Positions 1 through 6,790 of a DNA stretch of 10,001 nt are shown here, piece by piece (positions within the stretch are counted from its first letter, which is position 1; every line of letters begins with the position of its first letter). Source of the stretch: Chrysochromulina tobinii (Eukaryota; Haptophyta; Prymnesiales; Chrysochromulinaceae). The stretch spans positions 1-10,001 of the forward strand of contig JWZX01001347.1 in NCBI GenBank assembly GCA_001275005.1. Direction: 5' to 3'. Position numbers and translations under genes: made by a program. Below the pieces are notes generated by a model. That model had not been told where the DNA came from and made no database searches. It was given only the letters and a program-made list of their open reading frames with translations.

Positions 1-431
1 GGCGCGCGGTGGTCCCGGATCCGCGGATGTCGATGTGCACGGCACCGTACCTGTACACGAACAACGACCAAGGTCCAAGCGTGAAGGTGAATAATAACGC
101 CCTCGCGGGGCGGTGACCGGCTGACCGGCGGCGCTCCCGGACGCAGCGGACGGGCCCGGGGTCGCCACGATCCGCGCCCACGGTATTAATCGATTACCGC
201 AAAAGCGTGTTATAAAGCGCACCACTCGTTGACTAATGGTGCCCAACGTGCAGATATAAATGATACTTGAGAGACGGAGCCGGGAGTCCGCGGACGAGGA
301 CGGGGCATCACGGGATCGGGGGGACGCCCAGCACGCGGCGCACTCAGAGACCCCACGACCGGACCGTTCCCTTACCCTACCCCGTTACAGAGACCGCCCA
401 CGACCGCCCCCCTTCCCGATCTTGCATCGCC
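1..431. other. Gene-free left flank
   Basis: I find no convincing gene here. Frame 3 on the plus strand is open from the window edge to a TGA at 114-116 (about 37 codons), and frame 2 is open to a TAA at 92-94. Either could be the tail of a gene lying to the left, but neither shows a recognisable motif. The AT-richer patch around 181-262 contains TTATAAA and ATATAAAT, which are TATA-like, and an inverted repeat. The right part is probably the 3' untranslated region of the minus-strand methyltransferase ending at 432. Confidence 0.5.
181..199. repeat. Short imperfect inverted repeat
   Basis: CGGTATTAATCGATTACCG has complementary ends (CGGTA and TACCG) around the self-complementary core TAATCGATTA, offset by one base. 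It sits in an AT-richer island of otherwise GC-rich DNA. Its function is unknown: it could be a protein-binding site or chance. Confidence 0.35.
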
Positions 432-1223
432 TCAGGGGCAGCGCACAAGCTCGAAGAGTTCACACGCCTCGCGCTTCATGACCTCAAGAGAGTGTGCTGG
501 AAGCGGCCGCGCGTCCTCCTCCAAAGCAACCAGCAACCAGCCAGCGGCTCGGGCCACCGCAGCAAACTCTTGTGCGCGCCCCAGGCGATCAGTCATCGCG
601 AGGAAGACGCGTGGTGGGGACTTATGGGCTACACACAAAGCGTTGATCGTCGAGAGGAACGGCTCGAAGAGGACCGGCCAAAAGATGCAATCCGCGCCAA
701 TAACCATGTCCCACGCGGTGGTGGCGATCTTATGTGGTAACGACACTGTCCAATCGAGTGAGGTGACTGTCACATGCGGCGTGGCGGCATTCAGCTTCAC
801 AAGTTGCTGAAGCCTGGGCAAGTTCTCATCGAGGTCAGTCAAACACACGTGTGCAGCACCAGCCAACCACGCTGCAAAGCCTGCAAGACCGCAACCGGCA
901 CCGAGCTCGAGAATAGCCTTGCCAGCGAGTGGTGGCGCATGATGCGAGTGAAGCCACTCACCAAGTCGCTGCGAGCATGGCCACACCTTGTATGCAGTCA
1001 TCGCAGGCATGAAAGCGGTATTGAGCCCGGCCGGTTGGGGAGTCAGTGCTGCTACGGTGAGCGTCGATGAGCCAGTCATGGCGAAACACGTTGGTGGTGC
1101 AAGCGTTGGTGGGAGCACGCTAATACCCAGTGCACGCTGATGCTCGAATGCCGCAGCACCAGGCGGATATTCAGGTGGTGGAACAAACACTGTGCGATTC
1201 CCGAACCTGAAGCATCCCTGCAT
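432..1223 (-). CDS. METTL21-like protein-lysine methyltransferase (Methyltransf_16 family)
   Basis: This gene encodes a predicted SAM-dependent methyltransferase of 263 residues counted from the ATG at 1221-1223. The seven-beta-strand fold is clear. Residues 80-82 (VWP) match the usual vWp/vWd lead-in. Residues 104-112 (ILELGAGCG) are motif I, the SAM-binding glycine loop. Residues 129-133 (TDLDE) supply the acidic motif II. D157-W158 and residues 172-181 (DMVIGADCIF) match the family's 'ldW' and 'DlilgaDviY' signatures. Known members methylate lysines on chaperones, elongation factors or other proteins, usually in the cytosol; the substrate here cannot be told. The length is slightly above a typical METTL21 (about 220-240) because of a proline-rich N-terminus. 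The frame stays open upstream without another ATG, so a further 5' exon cannot be excluded. The gene is divergent from the GH31 gene. No signal peptide is seen. Confidence 0.88.
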   Translation of the reverse strand: MQGCFRFGNRTVFVPPPEYPPGAAAFEHQRALGISVLPPTLAPPTCFAMTGSSTLTVAALTPQPAGLNTAFMPAMTAYKVWPCSQRLGEWLHSHHAPPLAGKAILELGAGCGLAGFAAWLAGAAHVCLTDLDENLPRLQQLVKLNAATPHVTVTSLDWTVSLPHKIATTAWDMVIGADCIFWPVLFEPFLSTINALCVAHKSPPRVFLAMTDRLGRAQEFAAVARAAGWLLVALEEDARPLPAHSLEVMKREACELFELVRCP

Positions 1224-1422
1224 TGACACGAATTTGTGTGGTGTGAAAGCGGTTCGTGTGTGGTGTGAAAGCGGTTCGGAATCCCTGGTGGACTTCCGGC
1301 TGGCGATTCCTGCGTGAACACCACAAAATTCCGCTAACCAAAGTGCATTTTTGCGCTTTTGCTTGGTGGTCGGCTTGCCGAACGTTTCGTCAAAATGAAA
1401 TCGCCAAGTCGCGTCGACACAA
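1224..1422. promoter_or_regulatory. Divergent intergenic region of the METTL21-like and GH31 genes
   Basis: This gap of about 200 bp lies between two divergent start codons and must hold, or lie close to, the promoters and 5' untranslated regions of both genes. It carries a perfect tandem duplication (1235-1278) next to the methyltransferase start and is AT-richer near 1325-1400. No clear TATA box is seen. An ATG at 1395, out of frame with GH31, opens a short upstream ORF. Confidence 0.5.
1235..1278. repeat. Perfect 22-bp tandem duplication
   Basis: Two identical 22-bp units, at 1235-1256 and 1257-1278, lie head to tail. Each contains GGTGTGAAAGCGGTTCG. The pair ends 11 bases upstream of the methyltransferase ATG. 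A GGTGTGGTGAAAGTGTGG variant occurs near 4252, after the GH31 stop. The perfect identity suggests a recent duplication. It may duplicate a regulatory element or be neutral. Confidence 0.9.
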
Positions 1423-1484
1423 ATGTCCTTCTACCGACGCGCGCGCGCAGGTTTGTCGCTGCTCGTCGGCTTGCTCGGCACTAG
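1395..1484 (+). other. Upstream ORF overlapping the GH31 start
   Basis: An ATG at 1395-1397 opens a 29-codon frame that ends at TAG 1482-1484, in a different frame from GH31 (ATG at 1423). The peptide is arginine-rich and resembles nothing known to me. If the GH31 mRNA begins upstream of 1395, ribosomes scanning from the cap would meet this start first, which could lower GH31 translation. If transcription starts between 1398 and 1422 it is irrelevant. Confidence 0.35.
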
Positions 1485-4173
1485 AGTCGAGGCGTTGCCA
1501 TCGGACGCTGAAATCATCGTCGGTAACGTCCGCGTGCAGGCGCTGAGCGACACGCTCGTGCGCATCGAGCCCAGGGGTCCGAAAGGATTTGAGAATCGCA
1601 CCACCTTCATGGTCGTAGACCGCGACTCGTGGGCGGGCATTGAGATCACCAAGGAGGCGACTGTGAAAGTTGGCGACGCAACCATTATCACCACCCTGGC
1701 CACGGCCTCCTACAAGGTCATCCTCACGCAGGGGCCGCCATCGCCGCCGCCACCGCCGCCCACACCGTTCTCCATGTGTGGCTCACAACAACTTGACACA
1801 GACATAAGAGATGGGGAGAGGATCAAAAGCTGCCAAGACTACAGCAAGCCTTGCCTTACCAAGACTACGCAGGCAACATGCTGTAATGCCTGCTCCGCAA
1901 CGCCAAATGCGGAATGCACAGCGTGGATCTGGCAGCCGTCGAACGGCGATTGCTGGCTCATGGCGTTTGTGTCTGGATCCGTACCTGCCGGTGACCGAGT
2001 CCTAGGCGGCAAGATCAATGAAGGTGGCGACACGAAAAAGCCCATCGGTGTCTCAGCGACGATCACGGCGCCGGATGGCACCGTGCTCTTCTCGGCCGAT
2101 GACCTGAATCACGTCAGCGGCAACCTGTTCTGGCCGTCCCCGATGACGGCGGCGGGTGAAACCACGCCGTCCTATGGAATCAAGGATTACCCACGTTTCT
2201 TCACGCCGCCTTGGGCTGTGGCGCCCATCCCAGTCAACGCAACAGTCGACCCCGCGCTGGTCGCAACCAATGGTTACGACTTTACGAATAACCAGGCGGG
2301 CGATCTCTACGTCTTTCTGCTCGGAAAGAGCCTCGCCAGCTACCACGCCAGCCGCAGAGAGTTTATTAGGCTCACCGGACCGTGCCCCGTACTGCCGGAC
2401 TATGCGTTCGGAACGTGGTTCACATACTGGCACTCGTACTCGGAGAAGGAGGCCAAGGATGATATTTCGCGCTGGGAGAGTGGCAACCTGCCCATCGACG
2501 TGTGGGCCCTTGATATGAATTGGAGAAACACGTCGAGTGACAACCTCAATCCCGGCCAGAGCCCCTACCACCCGCATCCAGAAATTGGCTCTCAAGATCA
2601 TTACTACGACCACCCGAACAGTAACCTCTTCCCCGGCGATGGGCCTTTCGGCGACTCCTTCACGGAGTGGTTCGCATTCCTCAAGGGCAAGAAGCTGCGC
2701 ACGTACTTCAACGATCATCCTTTCCCTGTGGCTATGCGCAACGAGGGCGGGTTACAGACGAGCCCCGAGGAGGTGGCCTTCCGTTGGCAAGGCCTGTCGT
2801 CATGGATGGAGAGGGGGCTCACTTACTGGTGGTTCGATCATAATTGGGGATTCTCGATCCCGCCGCCGTTCATCAACATCTCTGTCACCTCGGGCACCTG
2901 GGAGGGATTGGACAACGCCGCGTGGGGTTCGCACGTCTACTACTCTTCCGTGGAGTACTATGACAAGACTGTTCGCGACAAGGCGGGCGATCAGTGGTAT
3001 GGAGGCAAACCGATGGCGCTCACGAAGTTTGGGTTGCCGGACTGGCGCGAAAACACCAACCCGACCGAGGCGGCCGAGTCCCCGGCACAGCATCGGTATC
3101 CAGTATGGTGGACTGGCGACGGTGTGCCGCTGCAGGGAGCTGTCCAATCGACGGTGGATTCGGGCGTGCACGGCTTCAAGACGTATGTCCACAGCGACTG
3201 CGGCGGCGATTACCGCCCTCACACGGGGGGCGATCTGCTGCGGTGGACCGCGCACTGCGCCTTCAGCACAATCCTCCGCTTCCACGGCGACGACCACCGC
3301 CCCTGGGGCTACGACACGCACACTGAAGACGTCATTCGCTCATACCTCAACGCTCGGTACAAGCTGATCCCTTCGTTAATCGCAGCTGGTGAGCATGCCG
3401 CAACGACGGGGTATCCCTTCGTCACACGTTGCGACATGATCTGGCCAGAGCACAACGAAAGCGCCTCGAATAACCAGTACATCTTCCTGAACGACACGCT
3501 GGTCGCACCCATCTGGGACAGCGCTACAAACGCGACTGCGCAGTCGGTCTGGATCCCACCCGGCACGTGGATGGATGCTTGGGATGGGTCGATCACGACT
3601 GGGCCGCAGAGAGTCACGGTGACGAAGCCGTACGAGCAGCAGCCGATATGGCATTCGCACAACGGCGGGCTGACCATCATCACGGACTCTCCCGGGCTGC
3701 GTGTCGATCATCAGGACTGGAGCGAGAGCCTTACCCTCGAGCTGCGCCCCGACACTTCCTCCGATCGCCGCACGACTGAGCGCACACTGCACGCCAAGCC
3801 CGCCGGCGGCTCTCTCGTGGCGAAGAAGGAGACAACGGCCATCGTGATGACTACCGACACTGTCGTGCAGCCTGGCCGCACCGCAGTGAGGCTTGCGATT
3901 GGCGGCGCGAGCGACGGCGCGCAACGCTCATGGGTTGTGCGAGTTCACCTGCTCCCTGGGCAGCGTGCTGTCGACGCCACTGTCGATGGCGTGGCGGTTG
4001 GGGCCTCCGCACTGAAAGCGATGCATATTGCACCGCTCCCGGCGGGTTCGGACATCGCCTTCCCCTTTGGCGGGCGGGGCGCTGTGCCGCCGCCAGCTGC
4101 TGGACCGGTGCTTGAGCTGAGTCTCGCTGCCGGGGCATCTCCGCGGGATCTGGCGCTGTTCGTCATGAATTGA
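1423..4173 (+). CDS. Secreted glycoside hydrolase family 31 enzyme (alpha-glucosidase/alpha-xylosidase type) with inserted PAN/apple-like module
   Basis: This gene encodes a 916-residue retaining alpha-glycosidase. The first in-frame ATG after a stop at 1396-1398 begins a signal peptide: basic residues 5-8, hydrophobic 11-19, likely cleavage near residue 24. Residues 27-100 and 208-318 form the split GH31 N-terminal beta domain; NGYDFTNN (283-290) and GDLYVF (293-298) are family hallmarks. Between them lie a proline linker (105-115) and a cysteine-rich segment (119-180, eight cysteines, with CCNAC and a final CWL) that resembles a PAN/apple module. The barrel follows: FGTW at 329-332, D364 in WALDMNW at the substrate-binding strand, the predicted nucleophile D472 in WWFDHNW, and the predicted acid/base D566 in YPVWWTGD. 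SDCGG (591-595) and RFHGDDHRPWGY (619-630) are also typical. Beta-sandwich domains follow from about 685. Seven N-glycosylation sequons fit passage through the ER. The exact substrate (glucoside, xyloside or sulfated sugar) is unknown. Confidence 0.93.
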   Translation: MSFYRRARAGLSLLVGLLGTRVEALPSDAEIIVGNVRVQALSDTLVRIEPRGPKGFENRTTFMVVDRDSWAGIEITKEATVKVGDATIITTLATASYKVILTQGPPSPPPPPPTPFSMCGSQQLDTDIRDGERIKSCQDYSKPCLTKTTQATCCNACSATPNAECTAWIWQPSNGDCWLMAFVSGSVPAGDRVLGGKINEGGDTKKPIGVSATITAPDGTVLFSADDLNHVSGNLFWPSPMTAAGETTPSYGIKDYPRFFTPPWAVAPIPVNATVDPALVATNGYDFTNNQAGDLYVFLLGKSLASYHASRREFIRLTGPCPVLPDYAFGTWFTYWHSYSEKEAKDDISRWESGNLPIDVWALDMNWRNTSSDNLNPGQSPYHPHPEIGSQDHYYDHPNSNLFPGDGPFGDSFTEWFAFLKGKKLRTYFNDHPFPVAMRNEGGLQTSPEEVAFRWQGLSSWMERGLTYWWFDHNWGFSIPPPFINISVTSGTWEGLDNAAWGSHVYYSSVEYYDKTVRDKAGDQWYGGKPMALTKFGLPDWRENTNPTEAAESPAQHRYPVWWTGDGVPLQGAVQSTVDSGVHGFKTYVHSDCGGDYRPHTGGDLLRWTAHCAFSTILRFHGDDHRPWGYDTHTEDVIRSYLNARYKLIPSLIAAGEHAATTGYPFVTRCDMIWPEHNESASNNQYIFLNDTLVAPIWDSATNATAQSVWIPPGTWMDAWDGSITTGPQRVTVTKPYEQQPIWHSHNGGLTIITDSPGLRVDHQDWSESLTLELRPDTSSDRRTTERTLHAKPAGGSLVAKKETTAIVMTTDTVVQPGRTAVRLAIGGASDGAQRSWVVRVHLLPGQRAVDATVDGVAVGASALKAMHIAPLPAGSDIAFPFGGRGAVPPPAAGPVLELSLAAGASPRDLALFVMN

Positions 4174-4534
4174 TTTGTCGTCCCAGCTTTATCAGGAACC
4201 AGCATAGAAACGTACTGGGAACAAGGGGAGCGGAGCCGTTCTTTGAGACGGTGGTGTGGTGAAAGTGTGGTGAGCGCGGGGGGGCCGCGATCCGCGACGA
4301 AACCGACTGACTGACTGGTGCTGGGAACAATAGGAGGTGGCGGAGGATTTCTAACACGAACTCGGAAGTCGGAACTGTGGTTTCAGGAGGTGTTTGTCCA
4401 AGGTAGCGAAGGCCGAAGCAAGAGAAATCAGAAAAGAGGGGGTGGCATGAACCATGCGCGTGGCGTCGCGGTTCCGTTACACACCGCGTTACGGCTTTTC
4501 TCTCTTGGAGTACCGATGGACCGGCTAGGCCGGG

Positions 4535-4564
4535 TTACTTTTACTTTCCTTTTACTTTTACTTT
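4535..4564. repeat. TTTTAC-type simple repeat
   Basis: A pyrimidine-rich tract is made of CTTTTA/TTTTAC units interrupted once by CTTTCC. It lies in the convergent gap downstream of GH31. It is probably slipped-strand simple sequence and could also sit in a 3' untranslated region. No other role is visible. Confidence 0.75.
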
Positions 4565-4741
4565 GAACGAGTCGGAGTATGTACGCGGTAGCTTTGTTGT
4601 ACGACAGCTTGACGTGACGAGCGAGCTGTTCGGTTGATTACCTAAATGCTACGGCGAGAAGATATCGTATCGCTTTGACCAGCTCGACGTGCCGCACCGG
4701 GCACCGCGCAACCGGCCCATCGCACTCGTATCGCACGCGGA

Positions 4742-4762
4742 CACTACAGCTTCACTACAGCT
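4742..4762. repeat. Tandem decamer duplication
   Basis: CACTACAGCT occurs at 4742-4751 and 4753-4762, an 11-bp period. Copies of ATCGCACTCGT (4719-4729 and 4765-4775) flank the pair, so the stretch from about 4719 to 4775 looks like locally duplicated sequence. No coding frame is supported. Confidence 0.7.
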
Positions 4763-4851
4763 GTATCGCACTCGTCGCAAGTTCGAAGTACAACAATCAT
4801 GTAGCCAAGCCGCGCGGCCGGCGTCAAGCTCAAGGGGTCGACGTTAGGTCG

Positions 4852-4871
4852 GCGTCCACATAGCGTCCACA
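4852..4871. repeat. Tandem nonamer duplication
   Basis: GCGTCCACA occurs at 4852-4860 and 4863-4871, again with an 11-bp spacing, just downstream of the FkbM stop codon on its strand. It is small and may be chance, but it matches the period of the duplication near 4742. Confidence 0.6.
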
Positions 4872-4912
4872 CACCACTCACCACTGGTACCACACTCGTC
4901 GACACGACCTTT

Positions 4913-5794
4913 CTACCGTTGATCCTCCTTGGCATATCCTTGGCACGGCTCCCATCGCAAGTTGAGTTGCTTGGCACCCCCACGAATCTCACAAAGCTGG
5001 TCGAGCCGCGTCGCGTGCTTATGGGCAGCTTGGTTCGCGTACGCCAGGTACGGGCAAAGGCCATGCCGTGTTTTGAGTAGCCAGAAGGCGCCGCCTGCCG
5101 CCCCATTGACGAGCTCATGGCAACAAGCGCGGCTCTTGTCGAATTCGATCAGCGCTCCGATGAAGATGCTGGAAGCTGACTCGTTGAGGACACGGCGCAT
5201 CCCGCGAAAGGCTTCGCATTCGCCTCCTTCGATGTCCATCTTGAGAAAGGTAGGAAGCACACGGGGAGGAAGGACGTCGTCGACGCGCACAGCCATCGTT
5301 GTCACAAGCCCACGGCGCCAGCCTGTTGGGCGAGAGCGGAAGCTCCCGGCACTACTGCCAATGCTATGCAGGAGCGCACCCTGGTTGTCACGGTGCCCGC
5401 CCAGCTCACACGGTCCCGTGGTGTCGCTGACGCACAATGAAAAGACTCGCACGTTCCGAAAGCTGTTTGCGCGTGCCGAAGCAAGCAAGTGCACGACATT
5501 ATCTGGGCTGGGCTCAAACACGACCACAGAATGGCCATCGGCTGCCGCTGCCAACGAGTAAAACCCAATGTTGCCGCCCAGGTCCAGCAACTCCGAATGA
5601 GGCCATCGCCGCATTACCCCAAGCATCCAAAGGACATCGTCGCACTCAAGTGCAAAACATCCTGTGGTCTGGATTGCTGCGGAGATCCAGCGATCGACTG
5701 CTTTCGGATAGGTGCACATCGTCCACGTCGCGGTGCCAGCTCGTGCGATCGCCCACACGCAATTGGCGAGCGGCACGTGCGTGCCGTTCTTCAT
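4913..5794 (-). CDS. FkbM family methyltransferase
   Basis: This is a predicted SAM-dependent O-methyltransferase of the FkbM family (Methyltransf_21), 293 residues from the ATG at 5792-5794. An in-frame TGA at 5807-5809 lies just upstream, so this is the first possible ATG unless an upstream exon is spliced in. Residues 70-81 (LDLGGNIGFYSL) form the SAM-binding motif, with GG where GA is usual. Residues 91-99 (VVFEPSPDN) hold the motif II acid, and residues 184-192 (LKMDIEGGE) are the diagnostic FkbM signature. Family members O-methylate sugars, polyketides and other secondary metabolites; the target here is unknown. The N-terminus (residues 1-60) lacks a signal peptide or membrane anchor and looks like family interior, so a targeting exon may be missing. 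The gene is convergent with GH31 and lies 113 bp downstream of the proline-rich gene on the same strand. Confidence 0.88.
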   Translation of the reverse strand: MKNGTHVPLANCVWAIARAGTATWTMCTYPKAVDRWISAAIQTTGCFALECDDVLWMLGVMRRWPHSELLDLGGNIGFYSLAAAADGHSVVVFEPSPDNVVHLLASARANSFRNVRVFSLCVSDTTGPCELGGHRDNQGALLHSIGSSAGSFRSRPTGWRRGLVTTMAVRVDDVLPPRVLPTFLKMDIEGGECEAFRGMRRVLNESASSIFIGALIEFDKSRACCHELVNGAAGGAFWLLKTRHGLCPYLAYANQAAHKHATRLDQLCEIRGGAKQLNLRWEPCQGYAKEDQR

Positions 5795-5907
5795 ATCGAT
5801 CAACGTTCATGGAGACTCAAGCCGATTTCAATTATCGTTCCGGTCCGGACAGCGCCCGGCATACAAATTTAATTTGCATGCAATCCAATGAACGGGGATT
5901 CTACCAG
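5795..5907 (-). promoter_or_regulatory. Short gap upstream of FkbM, possible promoter
   Basis: This 113-bp spacer lies between the stop codon of the proline-rich segment (5908-5910) and the FkbM ATG. It includes an AT-rich island near 5864-5886 with AAATTTAATTTGCATGCA, which contains the palindromes AAATTT and TGCATGCA. It may act as the FkbM promoter or as the 3' untranslated region of the upstream gene. No defined element is recognised. Confidence 0.3.
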
Positions 5908-6330
5908 CTACCACGGTGCAAGGCGCGCCCACAATGGGGTCTCGTCCATTTTCCGACCTTCCTGTACGGGCTTGGGTGTCTCAATGTTCCGCTGATCTCC
6001 GGGCGCATCCGAAGCCGCCTCTGTCCGTCGTCGTACCTCTGTCCGCGGACTCTTTGGCTTGCGGCCCGCCGCTAACTCCACCGGTGGGCGGGGGGACAAC
6101 AGCGCTTTGTCGGTGGACTCGACCGGTTTGGCTGGTTGCGGTCGGGGTTGCGGCTTTACGGGTTGTGGCTTGACGAGTATTTGCGCAGCGAGCGCCGCAG
6201 CCCGCTGCGCTGCGAGCACGGCAGCGAGCTCTCGCTCCACCTCACTCCCTCCGTTGTCGCGCAGCCCGATGGCGGGGACTGTCCACACCGACAGTACTGT
6301 CCACGTCAACGCCGCATGTGAGAGGTCCAC
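5908..6330 (-). CDS. Alanine/proline-rich tail segment of the coiled-coil gene (probable final exon or frame-shifted end)
   Basis: This open segment ends at TAG 5908-5910. It has no convincing ATG start at its right end (the first possible start, 6328-6330, is GTG), so it is unlikely to be a gene by itself. The believable part starts near 6265. It has an alanine-rich helix (ERELAAVLAAQRAAALAAQ), then KPQP-type repeats and a basic, proline-rich disordered tail. It follows the preceding segment on the same strand but in another frame. A consensus-like donor GTGAG (minus strand 6245-6241) overlaps the stop codon of that segment, so splicing could join them; a frameshift is the alternative. No domain is recognised. 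Confidence 0.45.
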   Translation of the reverse strand: MDLSHAALTWTVLSVWTVPAIGLRDNGGSEVERELAAVLAAQRAAALAAQILVKPQPVKPQPRPQPAKPVESTDKALLSPRPPVELAAGRKPKSPRTEVRRRTEAASDAPGDQRNIETPKPVQEGRKMDETPLWARLAPW

Positions 6331-6790
6331 GCCACATCGGCACCGCCGTACTCAGCAACGCGTTGGTCGGCACGAAGTGCCACTTGAGCTTTTTCCCTCG
6401 TGAGGCGAACGCGCCGCCCACTGTCTTGATGGCTGGGGCTCGTAGGGGGGACGGAGGCGGTGGCGGCGGCGGCGGCGGCGGCGGGCGCCCGATCGCAGGC
6501 AGCATGGGCTCGGGGTTTGGGGATGGTCTGGGACGCGACACGAACGGCTCCCTCTCGAAGGCACCAAGCTGCTTCATAAGCAGCAGCTCATCAAAGCTAT
6601 ACGCGACCATCTCGCCGTCCTCGAGGCTGCGCCCCAGCACGTTCCCAAAGTGGATACGTAGCTGGCGCAGTGAAGTCAGTGCCGCGCACACGAGCATGGC
6701 TCGCTCCTGCTCCGACCAAGCCACCTGGTCGGACAGGGCTGCCTCGAGCCGTTCCAGTTCTGCACGTCGGCGCCCTGCACGTCGGCGTCC
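6242..6790 (-). CDS. Coiled-coil, polyproline (FH1-like) segment of a formin-like protein
   Basis: This open frame ends at TGA 6242-6244. The likely coding part begins near 6763 with the helix AELERLEAALSDQ, continues through a conserved-looking stretch (LTSLRQLRIHFGNVLG, then YSFDELLLMKQLG) and a run of eleven prolines (about 6450-6483 on the DNA), and ends after KKLKWHF. A polyproline run followed by a basic 'KLKW' segment is how formin FH1 regions meet FH2 domains, so a formin-like actin regulator is possible. However, the roughly 400-residue FH2 domain is not present downstream, so the assignment is weak. The segment continues the minus-strand coiled coil in a frame one step away from its upstream neighbour. 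Confidence 0.5.
   Translation of the reverse strand, partial: GRRRAGRRRAELERLEAALSDQVAWSEQERAMLVCAALTSLRQLRIHFGNVLGRSLEDGEMVAYSFDELLLMKQLGAFEREPFVSRPRPSPNPEPMLPAIGRPPPPPPPPPPPSPLRAPAIKTVGGAFASRGKKLKWHFVPTNALLSTAVPMWRGPLTCGVDVDSTVGVDSPRHRAARQRRE
6452..6486. repeat. GGC trinucleotide run coding the proline stretch
   Basis: Seven consecutive GGC triplets (6462-6482), flanked by near-copies, code eleven prolines on the minus strand. Such runs expand and contract easily and are also prone to sequencing and assembly errors. Confidence 0.9.

Larger units (their letters stand above)
4174..4912. other. Convergent intergenic region with short repeats, no gene
   Basis: These 739 bp lie between the GH31 and FkbM stop codons and presumably contain both 3' untranslated regions and terminators. 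I see no credible coding frame and no AATAAA. The region holds a TTTTAC-type pyrimidine tract (4535-4564), two copies of CTGGGAACAA (4215-4224 and 4321-4330), two copies of ATCGCACTCGT (4719-4729 and 4765-4775), and two duplications with 11-bp spacing (4742-4762 and 4852-4871). Confidence 0.6.

Noticed and set aside
3-116. Open plus-strand frame from the left edge ending at TGA 114-116, possibly the tail of a gene
   Set aside because: About 37 codons with no recognisable motif. Another plus-strand frame is also open here to 92-94, so there is no evidence to choose.
267-740. Plus-strand open frame of about 157 codons
   Set aside because: It lies antisense over the methyltransferase 3' end, has arginine- and histidine-rich low-complexity sequence, and has no domain.
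2053-2718. Minus-strand open frame of about 220 codons inside GH31
   Set aside because: It is a GC-driven antisense shadow of a strongly supported GH31 coding region, and its arginine- and valine-rich sequence has no domain signature.
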